NCBI GenBank assembly: GCA_027056525.1
Contig: JALUKO010000057.1
Coordinates: 1-5,369 of the forward strand
Direction of reading: 5' to 3'
Source: Helicobacteraceae bacterium
GTDB taxonomy: Bacteria; Campylobacterota; Campylobacteria; Campylobacterales; Sulfurimonadaceae
Length of the DNA stretch: 5,369 nt
A program made the translations under genes and the position numbers. Within the stretch, counting starts at the first letter, position 1. Each line of letters starts with the position of its first letter. The notes beneath the pieces are model-generated. The model searched no databases and had not been told where the DNA came from. It worked only from the letters and a program-made list of their open reading frames with translations. Below are positions 1 through 5,369 of this stretch, piece after piece.

Positions 1-427
1 CGTGCACCCGATGGATATCAAGTCTGTCAAAGAGTATGCGTTGTGCTTTGATCATATCTTTTATGGTAACAACAGGGAACTTATAGCGGTAAGGCTCATG
101 GTGAGGGTGCATAGTGCTCATAGGGCCTGTAGAGCCAAAACAGCTCCCTATAACGTTTGTGCATATTACAAAAAATTTGTTTGTGTCTATTGCTTTGTTT
201 GGACCTATAAGACCATCCCACCAACCGGGTTTGTTTTCGTTTTCATAAAGTCCTGCACAGTGGTGAGAACCTGTAAGTGCGTGGCAGATCACAACAACAT
301 TGCTTTTGTCATCATTGAGTGTTCCGTATGTCTCGTAAGTGATATCATAAGGTTCTAAGATACGACCACTCTCAAGATAAAGAGGGTTGGTAAAGTGCTC
401 AGTATGTGTTTGTAAGTTTAATGACAA
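1..427 (-). CDS. metX: Homoserine O-acetyltransferase, N-terminal part (cut by left window edge)
   Basis: MetX transfers an acetyl group from acetyl-CoA to the hydroxyl of L-homoserine, the activating step of methionine synthesis by the direct sulfhydrylation or transsulfuration routes; it is a cytosolic alpha/beta-hydrolase-fold enzyme. The 142 visible codons carry family hallmarks: FTNPLYLESGRIL near residues 12-24, YETYGTLN 31-38, the HALTGSHH strand-turn 49-56, PGWWDGLIGP 67-76 and NVIGSCFGSTGP 91-102. The nucleophile-elbow serine (GGSMGG in the family) and the catalytic Asp/His lie beyond the edge, so catalytic competence cannot be judged. There is no in-frame ATG before the upstream in-frame stop (TAG). 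A TTG at 427-425, 4-5 nt after GGAAGA (437-432), gives an N-terminus of the expected length before the conserved block. The gene lies 83 bp after the RDD gene and has a promoter-like sequence in that gap. Alternative: homoserine O-succinyltransferase activity in the same fold cannot be excluded from this part. Confidence 0.93.
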   Translation of the reverse strand, partial: MSLNLQTHTEHFTNPLYLESGRILEPYDITYETYGTLNDDKSNVVVICHALTGSHHCAGLYENENKPGWWDGLIGPNKAIDTNKFFVICTNVIGSCFGSTGPMSTMHPHHEPYRYKFPVVTIKDMIKAQRILFDRLDIHRVH

Positions 428-454
428 TTGATCTTCCAGATTCTCTATATATAA

Positions 455-474
455 ATAATTTTTGTAATTCTAGC
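455..474 (-). promoter_or_regulatory. Putative metX promoter (-10 TAGAAT)
   Basis: Read on the minus strand, GCTAGAATTACAAAAATTAT contains a -10-like TAGAAT at 472-467, about 40 nt before the metX TTG; a start site near 460 would leave a leader of about 33 nt. It closely matches the promoter-like sequences before guaB and the 113-residue gene, which is the main support. No clear -35 hexamer is visible, as is usual for the main sigma factor in Campylobacterota. A second AT-rich candidate, TATATA at 451-446, would give a very short leader and is less convincing. Confidence 0.5.
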
Positions 475-510
475 GAAAATGACTTAATAATATGATTTTT
501 TTGAAGTTTT

Positions 511-1026
511 TTAGCTATCTTGTGTTTGATCTTGCAGATCATAAACAACACTAGTGCCTGCGAGCAGATCATGAAGTCCCCGTTTGTCCTCTCTAAAAGC
601 GACCATCAAAAAACCTATAAGAAGTGCAAATGTAGAGACCACATAGCCAAAAGAGCGTGTGATCGCCTGCTTGTTATCGATATCTTTGTAGGTTTTTGCA
701 TCCACGATTTTTATGTGAACGAGTCTTTTTCCCGGCGTAGCACCTCTGTAACGCTTCCAAAATAAGAGAGTAACGAGTAAAACTGAAAACTCAAACAGAA
801 GCTCCCACTTTAGGGATGTTTGGGGTTGATTTTGAAGTGCTTGGGCGTTACCGCTTAGTGCCATATGTATGTTTTGTTGGTACTGGGTAAAATCAAACCA
901 GTTCCCATCACTGAGAAAATAAATAACGACAGCAACAGGAAAGGCTAAAAAAAGAGTGTCTAAAAATGAAGCGACAAAGCGGATCCAGAAACCTGCGTGT
1001 CTATGCTCATTTTTATCGGTATTCAT
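511..1026 (-). CDS. RDD family integral membrane protein
   Basis: This is a 171-residue inner-membrane protein of the RDD family, whose members are mostly of unknown function; a few are linked to ion transport or stress tolerance. The N-terminal helix contains the family Arg and Asp (AGFWIRFVASFLDTLFL, R16 and D23). Three hydrophobic segments are visible at about 15-38, 73-90 and 125-143. The conserved GATPGKR (95-101) follows helix 2, and DKRGLHDLLAGTSVVY (147-162) closes the domain. The segment between helices 1 and 2 (about 40-72) is rich in Gln and Asn. The ATG is 14 bp after the guaB stop, preceded by a modest AAGAGA site with 3-nt spacing, and no promoter fits in that gap, so it is probably translated from the guaB transcript. 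No link between IMP dehydrogenase and RDD proteins is established, and the substrate, if any, cannot be inferred. Confidence 0.9.
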   Translation of the reverse strand: MNTDKNEHRHAGFWIRFVASFLDTLFLAFPVAVVIYFLSDGNWFDFTQYQQNIHMALSGNAQALQNQPQTSLKWELLFEFSVLLVTLLFWKRYRGATPGKRLVHIKIVDAKTYKDIDNKQAITRSFGYVVSTFALLIGFLMVAFREDKRGLHDLLAGTSVVYDLQDQTQDS

Positions 1027-1040
1027 AAATCTCTTAACAA

Positions 1041-2486
1041 TTAAACATGATAGTTTGGTGCTTCTTGAGTGATAATAACATCGTGAACATGACTCTCTTT
1101 GAGTCCTGCTGATGTGATCTCTACAAACTCTGCTTTATCCCAAAATGCCTGAATGCTCTCGCTACCGCAATAACCCATAGAACTTCTAAGCCCTCCCATC
1201 ATTTGGTGAACTATACCCGCGATACTTCCACGAAACGGCACGCGCCCTTCGATCCCTTCAGGTACAAGCTTGTCTGCTGCAGTTCCCTCTTGGAAGTAGC
1301 GATCGTTTGAGCCTTTTTGCATCGCACCGATACTTCCCATACCGCGGTATGATTTGTATTGACGCCCTTGAAACATAATGGTCTCACCCGGAGATTCTTC
1401 CGTACCTGCTAGAAGTGAACCGGCCATGATACAGCTCGCTCCTACTGCAAGTGCTTTTGCAATATCACCGGAGTATTTGACACCACCATCTGCGATGATA
1501 GGCACTCCATGTTTGCGAGCAGCACCGGCACACTCATCTATGGCACTGATTTGTGGTACACCAACACCCGCAACGATACGGGTTGTACAGATAGAGCCGG
1601 GACCAATACCAACTTTAACACCGTCTGCTCCCGCTTCTATAAGTGCTTGTGTTGCTTCTGCCGTTGCGATATTTCCTGCAATGATATCAACTTCCATAGA
1701 GTCTTTGATAGCTCTTACCGTATCGAGGATTCCTTTTGAGTGTCCATGTGCAGAGTCGAGTACAAGTACATCGGCACCGGCATCAACAAGAGCTTTTGCT
1801 CTGTCCATCTGTCCCACACCGATAGCCGCACCTACAACCAGGCGTCCAAAGGCGTCTTTGTTTGAGTTAGGGTATTCAATGCGTTTTTTGATATCTTTAA
1901 TGGTGACAAGACCCTTTAAAAAACCATCATCATCGATGATAGGAAGTTTTTCAATTTTATTTTGGTGCATGATATCTGCCGCCTCATCGAGGCTGATCCC
2001 TTTTTTAGCGGTGATAAGCGGCATTTTTGTCATAACTTCATCTGCACGTTTACGCATATCTTTTTCAAACCTCATATCTCGGTTTGTAAGGATTCCAAGA
2101 AGTTTGTTGTGCCCGTCAACAACGGGAACACCGGAGATCTTAAACTCGTTCATCAGTGCTTCAGCATCTCCAAGTGTCGCATCAGGATGCACATAAATAG
2201 GATCTATGATGATTCCGCTTTCGCTTTTTTTCACTTTTTTGACCTGCTTACACTGGGTTTTGATATCCATGTTTTTATGGATAATACCGATCCCTCCAAG
2301 ACGCGCCATAGCGATAGCGGCCCTATACTCTGTTACTGTATCCATTGCAGCAGAAACCAAAGGAATTTTCAAAGAGATGTTGCGGGTCAGTTTGGTCTCA
2401 AGTGAAACCTCTTTTGGTAAGACTTCAGAATATTGTGGTACTAAAAGTACATCTTCAAATGTTAAGGCGCGTTTACGAATTCTCAT
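1041..2486 (-). CDS. guaB: Inosine-5'-monophosphate dehydrogenase
   Basis: GuaB oxidises IMP to XMP with NAD+, the committed and rate-limiting step of guanine nucleotide synthesis in the cytosol. The 481-residue protein is full length for bacterial IMPDH. It has an N-terminal barrel part (LTFEDVLLVPQYS 8-20, SAAMDTVTE 45-53), two inserted CBS domains at about 92-205 that in this family bind purine nucleotides and modulate activity, then the rest of the TIM barrel. Visible active-site elements are the NAD-contacting DSAHGHS (244-250), the catalytic loop GPGSICTT with nucleophile Cys300, IADGG (331-335) binding IMP phosphate, GTEESPG (361-367), the flap Arg396-Tyr397 dyad in NDRYFQ, and EGRVPFRG (413-420). 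The ATG follows AAAAGGA (2498-2492) by 5 nt, and the MRIRKRALTFEDVLL start is typical of the family. The presence of both CBS domains and the catalytic Cys rules out GMP reductase. Confidence 0.98.
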   Translation of the reverse strand: MRIRKRALTFEDVLLVPQYSEVLPKEVSLETKLTRNISLKIPLVSAAMDTVTEYRAAIAMARLGGIGIIHKNMDIKTQCKQVKKVKKSESGIIIDPIYVHPDATLGDAEALMNEFKISGVPVVDGHNKLLGILTNRDMRFEKDMRKRADEVMTKMPLITAKKGISLDEAADIMHQNKIEKLPIIDDDGFLKGLVTIKDIKKRIEYPNSNKDAFGRLVVGAAIGVGQMDRAKALVDAGADVLVLDSAHGHSKGILDTVRAIKDSMEVDIIAGNIATAEATQALIEAGADGVKVGIGPGSICTTRIVAGVGVPQISAIDECAGAARKHGVPIIADGGVKYSGDIAKALAVGASCIMAGSLLAGTEESPGETIMFQGRQYKSYRGMGSIGAMQKGSNDRYFQEGTAADKLVPEGIEGRVPFRGSIAGIVHQMMGGLRSSMGYCGSESIQAFWDKAEFVEITSAGLKESHVHDVIITQEAPNYHV

Positions 2487-2517
2487 GGGTATCCTTTTGC
2501 AGAGTTGAAATGGTTAG

Positions 2518-2537
2518 TAAAATTTTCGGATTATAGC
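2518..2537 (-). promoter_or_regulatory. Putative guaB promoter (extended -10 GCTATAAT)
   Basis: On the minus strand GCTATAATCCGAAAATTTTA holds a perfect TATAAT at 2535-2530. A start site near 2523 would give a leader of about 37 nt before the guaB ATG, with its AAAAGGA site at 2498-2492. Upstream is AT-rich without a clear TTGACA box, consistent with Campylobacterota sigma-70 promoters, which rely on the -10 and periodic A/T tracts. It would drive guaB and the downstream RDD gene. I see no purine-repressor operator that I can name. Confidence 0.65.
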
Positions 2538-2588
2538 CTTTTTGTGGTTAAAATTAGGTAAATCCTCTCAAACCTTCCCTCTGCAGGA

Positions 2589-2612
2589 CTCAATAAGTGT
2601 TTACTTATTGAG
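2589..2612. repeat. Perfect 10-bp inverted repeat spanning the metE stop codon
   Basis: CTCAATAAGT (2589-2598) and ACTTATTGAG (2603-2612) are exact reverse complements separated by four bases. The metE stop codon (TAA, 2603-2601) sits at the edge of the loop, so the last metE codons form one arm. In metE mRNA this is a stable-looking but AT-rich stem with an AAAC loop; it is followed by no U-run on that strand, so it is not a textbook intrinsic terminator. On the plus strand a short TTTT (2614-2617) follows. It may be a weak terminator or a 3'-end processing/stability element separating metE from guaB. Confidence 0.6.
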
Positions 2613-4874
2613 CTTTTGACGTACTATGTTTACAGCTTCAACCATATGTGCCAAACTTGGTCTTACCTCTGCCCATTTACGAGTTTTCAGACCACAGTCG
2701 GGATTGATCCAAAGCTGATGTGCCGGAAGTACTTCGAGGAGTTGTTCGATTTGATGCACTATCTCCTGAACCGATGGGATACGTGGTGAGTGAATATCAT
2801 ATACACCTGGACCAACTTCTTGTTTGTAGCCGACCTCTGCAAAAATTTTGAGCAGTTCATTACCGCTTCTTGCAGTTTCTATGGAGATCACATCTGCGTC
2901 CATCGCCTCTATGGTGCGGATGATATCGTTAAACTCGCTGTAACACATGTGGGTGTGGATCTGTGTCTCTTTTTTTGCACTGCTGACTGAGATTTTAAAA
3001 TCCCTTACTGCCCATTGTTCATAGATTTTGATTTTTGCTTCTCTGAGTGGGTAGCCCTCTTTAAATGCGGCTTCATCTACCTGAATAATTTTTATGCCGG
3101 CATTTTGCAGATCATCTATCTCATCGCTGATGGCAACTGCTATCTGTTTTGAAACTTCATCACGGGGCATATCATCTCTAACAAAAGACCAGTTGAGTAT
3201 GGTTACGGGACCTGTGAGCATCCCTTTCATGATTTTGTCTGTTTTGCTTTGCGCATAAGTGATCCAATCAACCGTCATCGCTTGTGGACGACTGATATCA
3301 CCATAGATAAAAGGAGGTTTTACACATCGACTTCCATAACTTTGTACCCAGCCATTTTGGCTAAAACCGTATCCGCTGAGTTGCTCTCCAAAGTACTCAA
3401 CCATATCGTTGCGTTCAGGTTCTCCATGAACGAGCACCTCTATGCCACACTCCTCTTGGAAGGTGATACAGTCGTTTATATAGGTTTTCATTTTCCACTC
3501 ATATGCTTCTTGGGAGATCACACCGTTTTTAAAATCACGTCTTGCTTTTCTTACTTCAGGCGTTTGGGGAAATGATCCGATAGTTGTTGTGCAGAGATCT
3601 TTGTAACCCAAAAGCTCTTTTTGGATCTTGATACGCTCCTCATAATCACCATCTCTTTGAAGCTTGTCGATATGTTGCGTTCTTTTTTGTACCTCTTTAT
3701 CATGGATGCGAGAAGATGTTTTTCTGCTTGTGTTTGCCTCTTTGTTCAGCTCAAGTTGTTTTTCATCGAGTATGGTGAGGTTTTGTTTTAAAAAGAGTTT
3801 ACTTAAAAGTGAGATCTCATCAAGCTTCTCAACTGCATAACTCAGCCAGTTTTTTATTTCTGCATCCATTTTTTCTTCATATGCAAGTGTAAAAGGTGTG
3901 TGCAGGAGTGAGCATGAAGAGGCGATAATGATATTTTCTTTTTTTACTTTTTGCGCAATTGTCTCAAGGAGTGTGAGGGTTGCTTCGATATCGTTTTTCC
4001 AGATGTTTCTCCCATCCACTACACCCGCTATAAGTTTTTTGCCACTTTGTCCAATAATCTCCAATGACTCCAGGTTTTGCTCGCCGTGTAAAAAGTCAAG
4101 CCCCAATGCCCATACAGGGGTATGCACTAAAATTTTAGTCGCTTCGTTTGAATGTTCAAAATATGTCTGCACGACGATATCTATGTTGTCGGCAACACCG
4201 CCAAGCATATCATAGGTAGGTTTTATGAGGCTCAGAAGTTTGACCTCGTTATCTTTGACAAAGATAGGCTCATCTATTTGCAAGGTTATATGCTCATCAA
4301 GTTGTGCTATGTTTTTTAGTAACTCTACATATAAAGGGAGTATTTTTCCTAGAAGCTCATAAACATCACCGCCATCAACTCTTTTGGAGAGTCCTAAAAA
4401 TGTTATGGGGCCAATGAGGTTGATCTTGGTCTTGATCCCTAATGCTTTTGCCTCTTTGTACTCTTGTAAAATTTTTGTTGCATTGAGTGTGTAGCTGTCC
4501 TGCAGGGAGAGTTCAGGTACGATGTAGTGGTAGTTTGTGTTGAACCATTTTGTCATCTCCATTGCCAGAGCATCTTGTGCACCCCTTGCCATTGCAAAGT
4601 AAAGTGCTTCATCTTTGAGGTGGGCAAATCTTTGTGGAATGGCACCAAGCATAACAGCAGTGTCAAGCATATTATCATAGAGTGAGAAATCATTTGAGCT
4701 TATATACTCAATGCCTGCTTCTTTTTGGTAATTCCAGTGTTTTTGCTTTAGCTTGCTTGCTGTTTTTTCTACTTCGCTGAAGCTGCACTCTTGTGCCCAG
4801 AAGCTCTCTAAGACTTTTTTTAACTCTCTTTGTTCACCGATTCTTGGGAATCCTACTACATAGTTTTTTGACAT
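2601..4874 (-). CDS. metE: 5-methyltetrahydropteroyltriglutamate-homocysteine methyltransferase (cobalamin-independent methionine synthase)
   Basis: MetE moves the methyl group of 5-methyltetrahydropteroyl-polyglutamate directly to L-homocysteine, making methionine in the cytosol without vitamin B12. At 757 residues it is full length for the family (E. coli about 753). The N-terminal folate-side barrel begins with VGFPRIGEQRELKK (7-20), and the C-terminal catalytic barrel begins near TTIGSFPQT (430-438). The four expected zinc ligands are present: His642 and Cys644 in THMCYSEF, Glu666 in SIETARSG, and Cys727 in NPDCGLKTRKW. Homocysteine/methionine-binding residues expected from the E. coli enzyme are also seen: Glu485 in HGEPERNDMVEYFGE, Asp600 in VDEAAFKEG, and His695 in DIHSPRIP. 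All are offset by one from E. coli numbering, so the gene looks intact. The ATG follows AAAGGA (4887-4882) by 7 nt. It lies 50 bp after the 113-residue gene and may share its transcript; no S-box, MetR site or cobalamin riboswitch was recognised. Confidence 0.98.
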   Translation of the reverse strand: MSKNYVVGFPRIGEQRELKKVLESFWAQECSFSEVEKTASKLKQKHWNYQKEAGIEYISSNDFSLYDNMLDTAVMLGAIPQRFAHLKDEALYFAMARGAQDALAMEMTKWFNTNYHYIVPELSLQDSYTLNATKILQEYKEAKALGIKTKINLIGPITFLGLSKRVDGGDVYELLGKILPLYVELLKNIAQLDEHITLQIDEPIFVKDNEVKLLSLIKPTYDMLGGVADNIDIVVQTYFEHSNEATKILVHTPVWALGLDFLHGEQNLESLEIIGQSGKKLIAGVVDGRNIWKNDIEATLTLLETIAQKVKKENIIIASSCSLLHTPFTLAYEEKMDAEIKNWLSYAVEKLDEISLLSKLFLKQNLTILDEKQLELNKEANTSRKTSSRIHDKEVQKRTQHIDKLQRDGDYEERIKIQKELLGYKDLCTTTIGSFPQTPEVRKARRDFKNGVISQEAYEWKMKTYINDCITFQEECGIEVLVHGEPERNDMVEYFGEQLSGYGFSQNGWVQSYGSRCVKPPFIYGDISRPQAMTVDWITYAQSKTDKIMKGMLTGPVTILNWSFVRDDMPRDEVSKQIAVAISDEIDDLQNAGIKIIQVDEAAFKEGYPLREAKIKIYEQWAVRDFKISVSSAKKETQIHTHMCYSEFNDIIRTIEAMDADVISIETARSGNELLKIFAEVGYKQEVGPGVYDIHSPRIPSVQEIVHQIEQLLEVLPAHQLWINPDCGLKTRKWAEVRPSLAHMVEAVNIVRQKLNK

Positions 4875-4924
4875 GGGTATATCCTTTGATATTTTAATAT
4901 TTTGTTTTTTTTGAAAAAGTTATT
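4875..4924 (-). promoter_or_regulatory. metE leader / gap with weak promoter candidates
   Basis: This 50-bp gap contains the metE ribosome binding site AAAGGA (4887-4882) and is otherwise very A/T-rich, with an A-run around 4903-4912 on the minus strand. A -10-like TAAAAT occurs at 4896-4891, which would leave a leader of only about 10 nt. Another lies at 4927-4922, overlapping the upstream stop codon, and would give about 40 nt. Neither resembles the stronger GCTATAAT promoters elsewhere in the window, so metE may depend at least partly on read-through from the upstream gene. Confidence 0.3.
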
Positions 4925-5266
4925 TTAAAAGGATAGTTGAGGAGGGTGTACACCGGTTCTGCGAAATGCAAAATAAGTTGTATAGTAAGGGCATCTTGGG
5001 ATGTAGTGGTTGAGTAAAAGTGTAAGACGCGTTTTTATTTTGTAAAAACAGTTACAGTGGCAAGGTTTTGCGTTGAGTGTGCATAAGGTCTCCAGAGCAT
5101 CTGAGGGTGGATCATTTTCATCGATCTCATCATTGTCATCTGAAATATTGTTATGCAAAAAGGGAGTAAGTGCGGAAGTTTGGCTTTGAATTTTGTGCTC
5201 AACACTGTACGCCAGTACCGCTGAGAATCTAAAATAGTTTTTGGCAAAGCCCTTAGGTGCTCTCAC
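4925..5266 (-). CDS. Unrecognised 113-residue protein with CxCxC cluster and acidic stretch
   Basis: I do not recognise this protein. Its GTG start (5266-5264) lies 5 nt after a near-consensus AAAGGAG (5278-5272) and about 25 nt below a TATAAT box, the best expression signals in the window, so I treat it as real despite no identified homolog. The N-terminal third is basic and mixed (MRAPKGFAKNYFRFSAVLAY). An acidic stretch DDNDEIDEND covers 43-52, followed by a cysteine cluster, C62 and CHCNC (69-73), with a further Cys at 92. The C-terminal part is rich in aromatic and basic residues (PYYTTYFAFRRTGVHPPQL, 93-111). There is no signal peptide or convincing transmembrane helix. The cysteine and histidine spacing would allow metal binding, but that is inference only. 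It is 50 bp upstream of metE on the same strand, so it could be co-transcribed with it. A competing 70-residue frame (5247-5035) has no comparable start signal. Confidence 0.6.
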   Translation of the reverse strand: MRAPKGFAKNYFRFSAVLAYSVEHKIQSQTSALTPFLHNNISDDNDEIDENDPPSDALETLCTLNAKPCHCNCFYKIKTRLTLLLNHYIPRCPYYTTYFAFRRTGVHPPQLSF

Positions 5267-5278
5267 ACTTGCTCCTTT

Positions 5279-5298
5279 AAAATTTTCGTAATTATAGC
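5279..5298 (-). promoter_or_regulatory. Putative promoter of the 113-residue gene (extended -10 GCTATAAT)
   Basis: The minus strand reads GCTATAATTACGAAAATTTT with a perfect TATAAT at 5296-5291, preceded by TTTTG. A start site near 5284 would leave about 18 nt before the GTG, just enough for the AAAGGAG site. The upstream 5299-5369 is almost entirely A/T with no plausible coding sequence, and may include UP-like A/T tracts. It would drive the 113-residue gene and perhaps metE. Confidence 0.65.
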
Positions 5299-5369
5299 AA
5301 AACTTTTTATATATAAAAAATCAAGTAAAGAGAATATTGATATATAACAATAATTCATTTATCTAATAA

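Noticed and set aside
2..358. A 118-codon plus-strand frame at the left end
   Set aside because: It is antisense to metX, whose translation matches the family over the entire stretch; the Cys/Val-rich product has no recognisable features.
529..543. Small inverted repeat TGATCT-TGC-AGATCA near the RDD gene end as a terminator
   Set aside because: The stem is only six bp, lies inside the coding sequence, and the stop codon and about 15 bases separate it from the downstream A-rich stretch; no U-run follows on the coding strand.
1378..2196. A 272-codon open frame on the plus strand opposite guaB
   Set aside because: It is wholly antisense to guaB, which has an intact full-length IMPDH sequence; the Ser/Pro/Ala/Ile-rich translation is typical of an antisense shadow and has no ribosome site or recognisable domain.
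4875..4924. Riboswitch (SAM or cobalamin) controlling metE
   Set aside because: The gap is only 50 bp and nearly all A/T, too short and unstructured for any known SAM or cobalamin riboswitch.
5035..5247. A 70-codon minus-strand frame inside the 113-residue gene
   Set aside because: It overlaps in another frame and lacks the strong AAAGGAG site and promoter alignment that support the longer frame.
5299..5369. Divergent promoter or another gene at the right end
   Set aside because: The plus strand has TATA-like strings (for example near 5341-5346) but they are expected in DNA this A/T-rich, and no reading frame begins before the window ends.

Overview
This window looks like chromosomal DNA from a Campylobacterota (Epsilonproteobacteria) bacterium, probably a Sulfurimonas/Sulfurovum-type organism. 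That placement rests on the overall look of the MetX, GuaB and MetE proteins, moderately AT-rich coding sequence, very AT-rich gaps, TATAAT-type -10 boxes without clear -35 boxes, and AAAGGA-type ribosome binding sites. No database search was possible, so genus is an inference.

All five supported genes lie on the minus strand, so transcription runs from high to low coordinates. In that order they are: an unrecognised 113-residue protein (5266-4925); metE, cobalamin-independent methionine synthase (4874-2601); guaB, IMP dehydrogenase (2486-1041); a small RDD-family membrane protein (1026-511); and the first 142 codons of metX, homoserine O-acetyltransferase (427-1, cut by the left edge). The long plus-strand reading frames are antisense shadows of these genes.

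The likely transcription units are: the 113-residue gene, possibly with metE (50-bp gap); guaB plus the RDD gene (14-bp gap); and metX, with its own promoter in the 83-bp gap after the RDD gene. Promoter-like -10 elements sit upstream of the 113-residue gene, guaB and metX, and the three share an unusually similar stretch of about 20 bases. A perfect 10-bp inverted repeat spans the metE stop codon.

Functionally this is core metabolism. MetX activates homoserine at the start of methionine synthesis, MetE performs the final methyl transfer to homocysteine, and GuaB commits IMP to guanine nucleotides. I found no mobile element, CRISPR array, tRNA, rRNA or recognisable riboswitch, and no evidence of a novel multi-gene system. 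The most open item is the 113-residue protein with a CxCxC cluster upstream of metE.
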